The notes below the pieces were generated by a model, which was given only the letters and a program-made list of their open reading frames with translations, made no database searches and was not told the DNA's origin. Shown piece by piece: positions 14,910 to 23,875 of a stretch of DNA of 64,000 bases. The DNA lies in the NCBI RefSeq assembly GCF_020144925.1, contig NZ_NSLC01000001.1:62001-126000 (forward strand), read 5' to 3'. Position 1 is the stretch's first letter. Each line of letters starts with the position of its first letter. This stretch comes from Afifella sp. IM 167. GTDB taxonomy: Bacteria; Pseudomonadota; Alphaproteobacteria; Rhizobiales; Afifellaceae. Made by a program: the position numbers and the translations under genes.

Positions 14910-16379
14910 GTGCAACGCATTCCAATCATTCCCGCAGCAGCTCTTCTTCTCGCCGTCTTGGCCAGCCCTGCCCTCGCCCAGGATTTCACGCCCGAGCAGG
15001 AGACGGCGCTGGGCCAGGCGGCGCGGCAACTGGGCGGCGAGCCTACTCGGGAGCAGTTCCTGGCCTTCCTGACGGAGCCGATCCGCAGAAAGGACCGGAA
15101 CGGCGACGGCTTCGACATCGGCGACGTAGCGGCCGAGATCGATGCGGAAGAGGCGACGGCTCGTGCCGTCGCGATCGGCCGTATCCTGGCCGGCGATCTC
15201 GACGGCGACTTTGAGGTGACGCGCGCCGAGGTGCAGGCATTGCAGCGTCTTCAGAAGGGCGACCTCGTTGCGCGGCGCTTCGACGAGGTCGACAAGGACG
15301 GGAACGGCGTCGTCACGCTTCGGGAGATAGCGGAGGATTTCCAGGAAGGCGGCGTCGGCATCCGGAGCACCGGCGGAACGGCCGCCATCCTCATGGCGCT
15401 CGATCCGGATAGGGATGGCCGTCTGACGCTCGCGGAGGCCGGCGAGGTCACCGAACGCTTCTTCTCCAGCTACGACACCGATGGCGACGGCGTCATGAGC
15501 AGGCGCGAGCTGTCGCCGCTCGCCAGCGCCACCCAGGCCCGCCTCCAACTCGCGCGCCAGGAGATCGAGAAGGTCCGCGAAGAACGCGAGGCACGCGCCG
15601 TCTGCGGCGCACCGAAAGCGGAGCCGGACCAGAAGGTCATGCTCATCGGCGCCTATGAGGCGGCGGCGATCTCCTCCGTCTTCGTCGGCTCGCCGGAGGA
15701 GGAGACCGGCACCGTGCCGGTCCATGTCGAGCCGGGGAAGACCCCGCTCTACGTGCTGGCCACCTCCTACCAGCCGGTGATCTGGCAATTCGACGGCGCG
15801 GTGGAGCGCGTGGCTACGGTCGTCGTCGGCGGCCGCGCCAGTGGCGGCGTGGCCGGCATCGCCGAAGACCGGGTGCATTTCCTGGAGGCGGAGGACTGCC
15901 TGCCCTACACCTACAAGCCGCGTTCCGTCGAGGGCGTGCTCGTGCGCCGGAAGGCGGCGGCCATTGCCGGCGTCGACGACGTCGAGGCCGCCGGCGACTA
16001 TGCGCTCGCCGGCGTCTCGCTCCCCGACATGACGCTGGCGCCCCGGGTCAGCGGCAACGCCGGGGACGGCCCGCCCGTGACCAGGATTTCGTCGCCCGCC
16101 GTCGTGGCAAACGCAAAGGTGGGCGTCTACGAGGTCCTGCCTGGACCGGCAGGCGTCGCGCAGCTCGTCGCCAGCGGCCATCTCGTCAAGCTACGCGGCC
16201 ACAAGGAGTACCGTCTGGTAAAGCCGATCCCGTATCTGCCGGCGCGCCTGACGGGGGCTCATTCCATCAACCTCGTCGTGGCTCCCGGCGTGCCGCGGCC
16301 AAAGGGAAACCCCGGCCATTCCTGCATCGTCATGGAAAAGACCGGCGAGACCATCGGGCTCACCCCGTCCTGCCGGTAG
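14910..16379 (+). CDS. Secreted EF-hand protein with an uncharacterised C-terminal domain
   Basis: A 489-residue exported protein of unknown function. A signal peptide (to ALA at about 23) is followed by at least five EF-hand calcium loops: DRNGDGFDIGD, DLDGDFEVTRAE, DKDGNGVVTLRE, DPDRDGRLTLAE and DTDGDGVMSRRE, within about residues 65-205. The remaining 250 residues form a beta-rich domain with several cysteines that I do not recognise. It starts at GTG with GGGGGGAT eight bases upstream. Calcium binding is expected from the loops; the role of the C-terminal half is open. Confidence 0.82.
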   Translation: MQRIPIIPAAALLLAVLASPALAQDFTPEQETALGQAARQLGGEPTREQFLAFLTEPIRRKDRNGDGFDIGDVAAEIDAEEATARAVAIGRILAGDLDGDFEVTRAEVQALQRLQKGDLVARRFDEVDKDGNGVVTLREIAEDFQEGGVGIRSTGGTAAILMALDPDRDGRLTLAEAGEVTERFFSSYDTDGDGVMSRRELSPLASATQARLQLARQEIEKVREEREARAVCGAPKAEPDQKVMLIGAYEAAAISSVFVGSPEEETGTVPVHVEPGKTPLYVLATSYQPVIWQFDGAVERVATVVVGGRASGGVAGIAEDRVHFLEAEDCLPYTYKPRSVEGVLVRRKAAAIAGVDDVEAAGDYALAGVSLPDMTLAPRVSGNAGDGPPVTRISSPAVVANAKVGVYEVLPGPAGVAQLVASGHLVKLRGHKEYRLVKPIPYLPARLTGAHSINLVVAPGVPRPKGNPGHSCIVMEKTGETIGLTPSCR

Positions 16380-16383
16380 GGTG

Positions 16384-16986
16384 TCAGCCATCGAGGAGGA
16401 GTTTTGCCGCGATCGCCCACATGACGAGGCCGATCAAAAAGTCGAGCACGCGCCAGGCGCGCGGATCGGCAAAGACGGGACGCAGGAGCCGCGCCCCGTA
16501 GCCCAGGGCGAAGAAGAAGACGAAGGATGCCGCCATGGCACCGGCCGCAAACGCCACGCGCGCGCCCTCGTACTGCGCCGAGACCGAACCCAGAAGCACC
16601 AGCGTGTCGAGATAGACATGCGGATTGAGGAAGGTGAAGGCGAGGCAGGTCAGAAGCGCCGTAGCAAGGCTTTCCCGCCCGCCGCCGAGCGGCTCCAGCC
16701 CATCGTTCGCGCGCAGCGCCGACCAGAAGCCTTTCGCCCCGTAGGCGATGAGAAAGGCGGCGCCCCCATAGCGCATCGCCGGCCCGAGCCAGGGCACGGC
16801 CGCGATCAGCCCCGCAGCCCCGGCGACCCCCGCCGAAATGAGAAGGGCGTCCGACAGCGCGCAGACGAGGCAGACGGCGAAGACATGCGAGCGCGCCAGC
16901 CCCTGGCGAAGCACGAAGGCGTTCTGCGCACCGATCGCGGCGATGAGGCTGAGCCCGAGGGCAAAGCCCGCAAGGGCGGCACTCAT
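16384..16986 (-). CDS. LysE/ArgO family amino acid exporter
   Basis: A 200-residue inner-membrane exporter for basic or other amino acids, with about six hydrophobic segments. The N-terminal LysE-superfamily signature is GFALGLSLIAAIGAQNAFVLRQGL, where IGAQNAFVLRQG is characteristic of LysE/ArgO rather than RhtB. FTFLNPHVYLDTLVLLGS is the second conserved region. Its ATG overlaps the stop of the preceding DUF4239 gene (ATGA), so the two are co-translated. Confidence 0.9.
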   Translation of the reverse strand: MSAALAGFALGLSLIAAIGAQNAFVLRQGLARSHVFAVCLVCALSDALLISAGVAGAAGLIAAVPWLGPAMRYGGAAFLIAYGAKGFWSALRANDGLEPLGGGRESLATALLTCLAFTFLNPHVYLDTLVLLGSVSAQYEGARVAFAAGAMAASFVFFFALGYGARLLRPVFADPRAWRVLDFLIGLVMWAIAAKLLLDG

Positions 16987-17777
16987 GGCTCGGCGGCGGC
17001 GCCGGAAAGTTCGCGGATCTCGCCCGCAAAGAGCCGTTCAAGGCTCGCCGGCCGGATCTCCCCCGGCTCCGAATAGGGATAGGCGAAGGCGATGACGAAG
17101 AAGACGATGAGCCCGGTATAGGCGCCGAAGATCGATAACAGGAGGAGGTTGGGCGCCGTCGGAGGAAAGGCGCAATAGGCCATCGCCGTCAGCGCCACGC
17201 CGACGATCGCCGCCAGCATGAAGAGCGAATTGACCCCCTCCCCGGCCGCATCCTCGCGCATCAGCCTGAGGCTCGAAATCTCGCGCACATATTTGACCAA
17301 AAGCGGCTTCAGCGTCTCCTGGCGCACCCCGTCGGGCTCCAGCGCCAGGATGGCGTCGTAGACCTTTTCCCAGCGCTCCCATGCCTCGCCCGACAGGTTC
17401 TCGCCATCGGCAAGGCCCGGCAGCTCCTCCCGGAGGACGATGGAGGTATAGGCGGCAAGGTCGACACGGGCCGAGCGCGTCTCCTCCACGTCGAAGCGCT
17501 TCAGATCGTAATAGACGTCGCCGATCACCGCCGCCTCGCGCGAGATGGTCTCGCCGATCTGGTCGAAGTTGGCGAGCTCCTGGGCAAAGACGAGGGCGAG
17601 GATCAGCCCGTGCAGCGCCGAGACGCGGATGACGACCGAGCCCGCAAGGTCCCTCGAATCGTCCACCCCGCGCGACGCCATGACCGCCCTTGCCGCGAAA
17701 TAGGTGGCAAAGGCGATGGCGATCGTGCCGAGGATGATGACGGCGCCCGCGAGAAAAGGGGGAAGGGAAAGAATCAT
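16983..17777 (-). CDS. DUF4239 (bestrophin-like) membrane protein
   Basis: A membrane protein of about 264 residues. There are two hydrophobic segments at the N-terminus (about 6-30 and 50-70, ALHGLILALVFAQEL), a soluble helical middle, and two close to the C-terminus (LFMLAAIVGVALTAMAYCAF, LLLLSIFGAYTGLIVFFVIAFAYPYS). The topology and the FAQELANFDQ...REAAVIGDVY segment fit the DUF4239 family, whose function is unknown. In-frame ATGs lie at 17801 and 17777; neither has a clear Shine-Dalgarno. It is coupled to the downstream LysE-type gene by a four-base overlap. Confidence 0.75.
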   Translation of the reverse strand: MILSLPPFLAGAVIILGTIAIAFATYFAARAVMASRGVDDSRDLAGSVVIRVSALHGLILALVFAQELANFDQIGETISREAAVIGDVYYDLKRFDVEETRSARVDLAAYTSIVLREELPGLADGENLSGEAWERWEKVYDAILALEPDGVRQETLKPLLVKYVREISSLRLMREDAAGEGVNSLFMLAAIVGVALTAMAYCAFPPTAPNLLLLSIFGAYTGLIVFFVIAFAYPYSEPGEIRPASLERLFAGEIRELSGAAAEP

Positions 17778-17944
17778 GTCGGAGCAATCATAAAACCGCA
17801 TTCTTTGCCGGGCAGTTACCGGGCAGGGTTGACCGGAGCGCAACGCCGGGTTTGCCAGAAGCGTTGTAACGGGCGAGATCAGGCACCGGCCGCAATGCCG
17901 AGGCATCGGCCGGGCGGGCGCAGGCAGGAAAGGCTTTGAACGCC

Positions 17945-18412
17945 ATGGGCAAGGAAATCGAACGCAAGTTTCTGGTAAGCGGCCCCGCCTGGCGCGAGGC
18001 CGTGAGCGAACAGCACGAGATCCGCCAGGGCTATCTGTGCAACGACGAGCGCGCGAACCTGAGGGTGCGCATCGTCGACGGCGAGAAGGCTTATCTCACC
18101 ATCAAGAGCGGGCGCGGCCTCACCCGCGAGGAATGGGAATATGCGATCCCGCTGGAAGATGCCGGCGAGCTGATGGAAAAATGCGCCGGCCGCCTCATCG
18201 AGAAGACGCGGCACCTCATCCGCCGCCACGACCTCACCTTCGAGGTGGACGTCTTCGCCGGCGCCAACGAAGGCCTTGTCATCGCCGAAGTCGAGCTCAC
18301 CCACGACCGGCAGGAATTCGAGCGTCCCAGCTGGCTGGGCGAGGAGGTGACCGGCGACGGGCGCTACACCAATGCCTCCCTGTCGCAGCACCCCTTCCGC
18401 GACTGGACATGA
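17945..18412 (+). CDS. CYTH domain triphosphate tunnel metalloenzyme
   Basis: A 155-residue TTM protein. It opens with the diagnostic ExExK motif (KEIERKFLV) and continues with charged tunnel strands: YLCNDERANLRVRIVDGEKAYLTIKSG, REEWEYAIP and FEVDVFAGANEGLVIAEVEL. Many bacterial members hydrolyse inorganic tripolyphosphate. AGGAAAGG at 17927-17934 fits ATG 17945 better than TTG 17936. The next gene encodes a CHAD protein, the classical partner of CYTH, pointing to polyphosphate metabolism. Confidence 0.9.
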   Translation: MGKEIERKFLVSGPAWREAVSEQHEIRQGYLCNDERANLRVRIVDGEKAYLTIKSGRGLTREEWEYAIPLEDAGELMEKCAGRLIEKTRHLIRRHDLTFEVDVFAGANEGLVIAEVELTHDRQEFERPSWLGEEVTGDGRYTNASLSQHPFRDWT

Positions 18413-18449
18413 CTTCCGCCCACGCAACCCTTGTGAGTATGTTGGCCCG

Positions 18450-19424
18450 ATGAGCTTTTCCCTCGACCCCGCCAAGCCGATCGCCGAGGAGCTGCGCCGC
18501 GCCGCCATCGAGCAGGTGGAGCGCGCGCGCGAAGAACTGAAGACCGAGGACGAGGACCGCCATGAGGCGATCCACCTCGCCCGCAAGCGCTTCAAGAAGC
18601 TGCGTGGCCTGCTGCGCCTCGCAAGGCCCGGCCTCGGCGAGGATTACGGCATCGAGAACGCCCGCTGGCGCGACGCCGGCCGGAGGCTCTCCGTCATCCG
18701 CGACACGACCGCCGTCCTGGAGACGCACGACACGCTGACGAGCCATTTCGGCGACCGGCTGGAGGACGGCCTTCTTTACGGGGTGCGCCAGGAGCTCGAC
18801 GACCGCCGCATCCGCATGGTGCGCAAGGTGGACGATCTCGATGCCCGCATCGAGGAAAGCTTCGCCGTGCTGGACGAGGGCGAAAAACGCTTCGCCGAGA
18901 TCAGCTTCCCGGACGATTTCGACACCGTCGCGGCGGGCCTGTCGCGGACCTACCGGCGCATGTCGAAGGCCATGCAGGCCGCGCGCGACAGCGACGACCC
19001 GGCGATCTTTCACGAATGGCGCAAGCGCACCAAGTACCATTGGGTGCACCTGAAGCTCCTGAAGAAACTGTGGCGCGAGCCGATGGAGGCGCGCCGTTCG
19101 GAGGCGAAGGAGCTCGCCGACATTCTCGGCGACGAACACGATTTGTCCGTCTACCGGGCCCTCATGCGCGACGAGCCGAAGCTCTTCGGCAAGAAGAAGG
19201 TGCAGGAGATGCTGCTGGCGCTGATCGACCGGCGCCAGAGCGAATTGCGCGCTTCCGCCTTCGACATCGGCGCGCGGCTTTGCGCGGAGAAGCCGAAGGC
19301 GCTCGCCGCCCGGCTTAGCGAATACTGGGAGGTCGCCCGCACAGAGGCGCTGGAGCCGCGCGGCAAGCTCGCCCCCTCGCCCACCGAAGAACCGCAGAAG
19401 GAATCGGAACCGGAGACGAGCTGA
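18450..19424 (+). CDS. CHAD domain-containing protein
   Basis: A 324-residue helical protein with the conserved histidine/basic pattern of CHAD: HEAIHLARKRFKKLRGLLRLARPGLG near the N-terminus and FHEWRKRTKYHWVHLKLLKKLWREPMEARRSEAKELADILGDEHDLSVY in the middle. CHAD domains bind polyphosphate through these basic faces. It follows the CYTH gene by 37 bases. Many genomes fuse the two domains; here they are separate adjacent genes. A polar Glu/Pro tail ends the protein. Confidence 0.9.
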   Translation: MSFSLDPAKPIAEELRRAAIEQVERAREELKTEDEDRHEAIHLARKRFKKLRGLLRLARPGLGEDYGIENARWRDAGRRLSVIRDTTAVLETHDTLTSHFGDRLEDGLLYGVRQELDDRRIRMVRKVDDLDARIEESFAVLDEGEKRFAEISFPDDFDTVAAGLSRTYRRMSKAMQAARDSDDPAIFHEWRKRTKYHWVHLKLLKKLWREPMEARRSEAKELADILGDEHDLSVYRALMRDEPKLFGKKKVQEMLLALIDRRQSELRASAFDIGARLCAEKPKALAARLSEYWEVARTEALEPRGKLAPSPTEEPQKESEPETS

Positions 19425-19434
19425 GCCTGCCGGC

Positions 19435-19884
19435 TCAGCCCTGCTTCGACCAGCGCCCGCTCTCGTCCTGCCGCCAGTAGGTGATGTCGGCGCCCTCGCC
19501 TTTCAGCTGCTTCCAGGCACCGCGCGCCCAGTCCATCGCGGCCGGGTCCGCCGCCTCGAAGAGAAAGACGACGCGCTCATAGGCGGCAAGGTCGCCCGCA
19601 TCCGCCCCATGCGTGAGAAAGCGGATGGCCGCGCCGTTCGGGTTCTCGTCGGTTTCCGTCAGATAGATCGGCTGGCGTTCGCTGTGGCCGTCCTCGGCCG
19701 TGCCGTGCGGCAGGAAGGAGGCGTCGTCGAAAGTCCACAGCGCCATGTCGATCTCCGACAGCTTCTCCTTCACGCCGGCCTGCACCACGGCGCGCCAGCC
19801 GCGCTTCAGCGAGCGCTGCAGAAGGTCGGGAAGCGCCCGCCCGATGGGGCGCGTCTCCAGATGATAGAAGAGGATCTCCGGCAA
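19435..19884 (-). CDS. holC: DNA polymerase III subunit chi
   Basis: The 149-residue chi subunit links the clamp loader to single-strand binding protein. It starts with the family pattern EILFYHLETRPIGRALPDLLQRSLKRGWRAVVQAG and contains ALWTFDDASFLPHG and the QPIYLT segment, all typical of alphaproteobacterial HolC. It lies 24 bases after pepA, the same order as in many proteobacteria. It ends close to the convergent CHAD gene. Confidence 0.93.
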   Translation of the reverse strand: MPEILFYHLETRPIGRALPDLLQRSLKRGWRAVVQAGVKEKLSEIDMALWTFDDASFLPHGTAEDGHSERQPIYLTETDENPNGAAIRFLTHGADAGDLAAYERVVFLFEAADPAAMDWARGAWKQLKGEGADITYWRQDESGRWSKQG

Positions 19885-19908
19885 GCCGCGCCTCCCCGGG
19901 CCGAAAGG

Positions 19909-21411
19909 TCAGCCCTTCTCGTAGCGGTCGCGCACGAACTGGTCGAGGAGCCGCACGCCGAAGCCCGAGCCCCAGGATTCGTTGGTGTCGCTGGAGGGCG
20001 AGCCCATCGCCGTACCGGCGATATCGAGATGCGCCCAGGCGACGCCCTCGTCCACGAAGCGCTTGATGAACTGCGCCGCCGTGATGGAGCCGCCCCAGCG
20101 CCCGCCAACATTCTTCATGTCGGCGTTCTTGGAATCGATCATCTTGTCGTATTCCTCGCCGAGCGGCAGGCGCCAGACCTTCTCCCCGGTTTCCAGGCCC
20201 GCCGCCAGCAGGCCGTCGGCAAGCCGGTCGTCATTGGCAAAAAGGCCCGCATGCTGGTGGCCGAGCGCCACGATGATCGCACCCGTCAGCGTCGCAAGGT
20301 CGATCATCGCATCCGGGCTCGTCGTCTTCTGGATGTGGGTGAGGATATCGGCGAGAACCAGCCGGCCCTCGGCATCGGTGTTGATGACCTCGATCGTCTT
20401 GCCCGCCATGGAGGTGACGATGTCGCCGGGCCGCTGGGCCTTGCCATCCGGCATGTTCTCCACGATGCCGACGATGCCGACGGCGTTCACCTTGGCCTTG
20501 CGCCGGGCCAGCGCCAGCATGACGCCGGAGACGGCGGCCGCGCCGCCCATATCGCCCTTCATGTCCTCCATGCCGGAGGCCGGCTTGATGGAGATGCCGC
20601 CAGTGTCGAAGACGACGCCCTTGCCGACGAAGGCGACGGGCTTGTCGCCCTTCTTGCCGCCGTTCCAGCGCATGATGACGACCCGCGGCGGACGCTCCGA
20701 GCCCACCGCCACGCCCAGAAGCGCGTTCATCTTCAGCTTGGCGAGCGCCTTTTCCTCGAGAACCTCGACCTCCAGCCCGTCGCCGTCGAGCGCGGCGAGC
20801 TTGTCTGCGAACTCGACCGGGCCGAGGATGTTGGCCGGCTCGTTGACGAGGTCGCGGGCGAGTTCGACGCCCGCATCGACCGCCGCCTCGATCTTCCAGG
20901 CGGCAGTCGCCTTGACCGGATCGCCGACGCCGATCGTGACGGTGACGGGCCCGTTCTTTTCCTCGTCGTCCTTCTTCTGGCTCTTGTAGCGGTCGAAGCG
21001 GTAGCGCCTCAGCGTCAGGCCGAGCGCGAAAGCGGCCGCCTCGCCGGGGCTCGGATAATTGCCGGCCGGATCCTGAAGGATGATCGTCGCCTCGCCCTCG
21101 GAGGGAAGGAGCTTTGCCGCCGCGCCGCCGAGCCGCAGCCAGTCGAAGCGCCCGGAAGGCGCGCTCTCGCCGATGCCGAGGAAGAGGATCCGCTCCAGCT
21201 CCACGCCCGTCGGAGCCACCATTTCCAGCGCCTTGCGGGCCGCGCCGCGGAAGCTCTTGATGCGGGCGAACAGCGCGAAGCGCTCGCCGGCCGACTTGTC
21301 GAGGGAGGCGGCCAGCTCGCCGAGCTGCAACTTCTTGTCGGTCAGGACGACGGCAGTTCCCTTCTCCGGGATCTGCGCTCCTGCGAATTTGATGGAGGTG
21401 CTGGCGGCCAT
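19909..21411 (-). CDS. pepA: Leucyl aminopeptidase (M17 family)
   Basis: A cytosolic dizinc aminopeptidase of 500 residues, forming hexamers in this family. The N-terminal macrodomain-like half is followed by the catalytic domain with VGKGVVFDTGGISIKPASG, MEDMKGDMGGAAAV (lysine and metal Asp) and NTDAEGRLVLAD, the M17 signature carrying metal ligands and the catalytic Arg. Length is normal. The promoter region shared with lptF contains a long inverted repeat. HolC is encoded downstream in the same transcript. Confidence 0.95.
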   Translation of the reverse strand: MAASTSIKFAGAQIPEKGTAVVLTDKKLQLGELAASLDKSAGERFALFARIKSFRGAARKALEMVAPTGVELERILFLGIGESAPSGRFDWLRLGGAAAKLLPSEGEATIILQDPAGNYPSPGEAAAFALGLTLRRYRFDRYKSQKKDDEEKNGPVTVTIGVGDPVKATAAWKIEAAVDAGVELARDLVNEPANILGPVEFADKLAALDGDGLEVEVLEEKALAKLKMNALLGVAVGSERPPRVVIMRWNGGKKGDKPVAFVGKGVVFDTGGISIKPASGMEDMKGDMGGAAAVSGVMLALARRKAKVNAVGIVGIVENMPDGKAQRPGDIVTSMAGKTIEVINTDAEGRLVLADILTHIQKTTSPDAMIDLATLTGAIIVALGHQHAGLFANDDRLADGLLAAGLETGEKVWRLPLGEEYDKMIDSKNADMKNVGGRWGGSITAAQFIKRFVDEGVAWAHLDIAGTAMGSPSSDTNESWGSGFGVRLLDQFVRDRYEKG

Positions 21412-21498
21412 GCTGTTGCCTCGTTGCTCCGCTTTTGCGATTGGGATGTGATAGGGAGGTGGCTTAGCCCGGACGGCGGGGGCGTCAAGGTCAAATGC

Positions 21499-21544
21499 CG
21501 TTAACCACGCTTCTTGGTCAAATTTTATCTATGCGTGGCTAACG
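21499..21544. promoter_or_regulatory. Long inverted repeat in the pepA/lptF divergent promoter region
   Basis: CGTTAACCACGC (21499-21510) and GCGTGGCTAACG (21533-21544) are inverted repeats of 12 bp with one mismatch, separated by a 22-bp AT-rich spacer. They lie between the divergent starts of pepA and lptF. This could be an operator for a dimeric regulator or a DNA hairpin. Confidence 0.45.
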
Positions 21545-21587
21545 CTTACCGGCCGGCGGACATGTCGGCGCGCTGGCGAAGGAAAGT

Positions 21588-22796
21588 ATGTCGTTTTTCG
21601 GTCTGCCGCTCCTGGAACGCTACGTCTTCCGGCGTGTGCTGATGCTCCTGCTTCTGGTGCTCGGTGCGCTCGTCGCGACGATGTGGATGACACAGGTCCT
21701 GCGCGAACTCGACGTGGTCACCGCCAAGGGCCAGGCGATCTGGATGTTCATCCTGATGACGCTCCTGGCGCTGCCGGCCCTCATCCAGGTCGTCGCCCCG
21801 ATCGCCTTCCTCATCGCCGCGACCGTCACCCTCAACGGTCTCAACGCCGATAGCGAGCTGCCGGTGATGGCCGCCTCGGGCGCTTCCTCGCGGGTCGTCG
21901 CCCGTCCGATCCTGTTGCTCGGCATCTTCGTCTTCGCCCTGACGATGGCCTTTCACCACTACATCGCCCCAGGCGCCCTTTCCGGTCTGCGCACCCTGAT
22001 CAACCATGTGCGCGCCGACCTCATCGCCACCCTCGTCAAGGATGGCGGCTTCCGCACGGTCGACCGAGGGCTGACCATGCATATCCGCGAGAAGGCGCCG
22101 GACGGCAGCTTCCGCAACATCTTCGTCAGCGACGACCGGAACGCAGAGGAATCGACCCAGTACATCGCGAAGTCCGGCGTCCTCCTGGAGCGCGGCGGCA
22201 ACGCTTTCCTGATCATGAAGGACGGCGAACTCGTGCGCGAGAACAAGCTCAAGGGCGAGGCGAGCGTCGTGGAGTTCGAGACCTACGGCTTCGATCTCAG
22301 CCAGTTCAAGGCGGGCGAGGTCAATCCAACCTACAAGCCGCGCGAGCTGACGACGCCGGCGCTGATCGATCCAGACCCCGACAACGTCTACTACACCAAG
22401 TATCGCAGTCGCTGGCAGGCCGAGCTCCACGACCGGTTCACCGCCCCGCTCTACACCATCAGCTTCGGGATGATCGCGCTGCTCTTTTGCGGCCGCGCCC
22501 GCACCAACCGGCAGGATCGCGGCTTCGCCATGGTGATGGCGATCGCCTCCGGCTTTATCCTGCGCGGCGCGGGCTTTGCCGTTCTCGCCGCCGCCACCAG
22601 CAACGAGAGCCTTATCCCCCTCCTCTATGTGGTGCCGATCGGCGGAGCGATCCTTGCCTGGCTGGGACTGCGCAGCGACGTGCGCTGGCGCGTGCCGCAA
22701 TGGCTGGCGATCTGGCTCGACCGGATCGGGGGCCTTTATACCCGCGCCCTTTCCGTCATCCCCGGCGCCGCCCGCTGGCAGAGGCAGGCGCCGTGA
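21588..22796 (+). CDS. lptF: LPS export ABC transporter permease LptF
   Basis: One of two inner-membrane permeases of the LptB2FG complex, which extracts lipopolysaccharide from the inner membrane. The 402-residue protein has three N-terminal TM segments (LERYVFRRVLMLLLLVLGALVAT; PALIQVVAPIAFLIAATVTL; RPILLLGIFVFALTMAFHHY), a periplasmic beta-jellyroll (about 135-265), then three C-terminal TM segments. It overlaps lptG by four bases (GTGA). Confidence 0.95.
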   Translation: MSFFGLPLLERYVFRRVLMLLLLVLGALVATMWMTQVLRELDVVTAKGQAIWMFILMTLLALPALIQVVAPIAFLIAATVTLNGLNADSELPVMAASGASSRVVARPILLLGIFVFALTMAFHHYIAPGALSGLRTLINHVRADLIATLVKDGGFRTVDRGLTMHIREKAPDGSFRNIFVSDDRNAEESTQYIAKSGVLLERGGNAFLIMKDGELVRENKLKGEASVVEFETYGFDLSQFKAGEVNPTYKPRELTTPALIDPDPDNVYYTKYRSRWQAELHDRFTAPLYTISFGMIALLFCGRARTNRQDRGFAMVMAIASGFILRGAGFAVLAAATSNESLIPLLYVVPIGGAILAWLGLRSDVRWRVPQWLAIWLDRIGGLYTRALSVIPGAARWQRQAP

Positions 22797-23875
22797 GGAC
22801 GACGCTTTCCCTTTATATCGCCCGGCGGTTCCTCACCTCCTTCTTCATGATCCTTCTGGCTCTGATGACGCTGGTCTTTCTCGTCGATTTCGTCGAGATG
22901 CTGCGCCGCCTGAGCGACGTGCCGAACTTTTCCGCCCTTCTCGGCCTGAAGCTCGCCCTGATGCGCACGCCGGGGCTTCTGGAAGACATCCTGCCCTTCC
23001 TCTTTCTCTTCTCCGCCATGATCTGCCTGCTCGACATGTCGCGTAAGCTGGAGCTCGTCGTCGCCCGTGGCGCCGGCATCTCCGTCTGGGGCTTTCTGGC
23101 CGCGCCGCTTGTGCTCGCCCTCATCTTCGGCCTCGCCTCTACCTTCGTCATCAACCCCGTGGCGACCTACCTGAAGGGCAAGGCAGAGCGCGGCGAGGCG
23201 GCGCTCGGCAGCGGCGCGCGGCTCGCCGGCGCCAGCGACGCGATCTGGTTTCGCCAGGACGGCGTCGACGGCCCGTCGATCATCCAGGCGACGAGCTTCG
23301 ATTCCGACACGCTGCAGCTCCTCGGCGTCACCGCCTTCCTGTTCGAGCCGGACAACAGCTTCCGCGGCAAGCTGACGGCGCCGAGCGCCGACTTCAGGCC
23401 GGGCCGCTGGACCTTCCGCGACGCCCGCTACGTCTCGGCCGACGGCGCCCCGCAGCAATTCGCCCGCTATCTCCTTCCGACCTCGCTGAGCGCCAAGGAG
23501 ATCAGCGAGACGCTCATCCGGCCGGATAGCCTTTCCATCTGGACGCTGGGCCGATTCATCGATGCGGCGGGCCGCACGGGGCTCAATACCGACCGCTTCC
23601 AGCTGGCTTTCCACAGCCTGCTCGCCCGCCCCATCCTCCTGATGGCGATGATCGCCGTGGCGGCCACCGTCAGCCTGAGGCTTTTTCGTTACGGTGGCGT
23701 AGGAAAGCTCGCCCTGACTGGCATCGGCCTGGGCTTTTTGCTTTATGTGATGACGAAAGTCGTTAGCGATATGGGCAGCAACGGCATCTTGAATCCGGCT
23801 TTCGCCGCATGGGCCCCGGCGATCGTCGCTCTTTTGTTCGGAGCCACAGCGCTCCTGTACCAGGAGGACGGATGA
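22793..23875 (+). CDS. lptG: LPS export ABC transporter permease LptG
   Basis: Partner permease of LptF, 360 residues. It has the same plan: three TM segments (TLSLYIARRFLTSFFMILLALMTLVFLVDF first), a periplasmic domain, three TM segments, with LEDILPFLFLFSAMICLLDMSRKLELVVARGAGIS as the LptG coupling-helix region. The start is the GTG overlapping the lptF stop (GTGA); the open frame extends further upstream but there it lies inside lptF. Its own stop overlaps the lptD start (ATGA). Confidence 0.94.
   Translation: MRTTLSLYIARRFLTSFFMILLALMTLVFLVDFVEMLRRLSDVPNFSALLGLKLALMRTPGLLEDILPFLFLFSAMICLLDMSRKLELVVARGAGISVWGFLAAPLVLALIFGLASTFVINPVATYLKGKAERGEAALGSGARLAGASDAIWFRQDGVDGPSIIQATSFDSDTLQLLGVTAFLFEPDNSFRGKLTAPSADFRPGRWTFRDARYVSADGAPQQFARYLLPTSLSAKEISETLIRPDSLSIWTLGRFIDAAGRTGLNTDRFQLAFHSLLARPILLMAMIAVAATVSLRLFRYGGVGKLALTGIGLGFLLYVMTKVVSDMGSNGILNPAFAAWAPAIVALLFGATALLYQEDG

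Noticed and set aside
14772-16181. Upstream extension of the NTF2-like gene (585-residue frame)
   Set aside because: It runs antisense through the EF-hand gene; the true start is at 14771 with a Shine-Dalgarno.
19609-21504. 631-residue open frame on the plus strand
   Set aside because: Antisense to pepA and holC, both with strong motifs.
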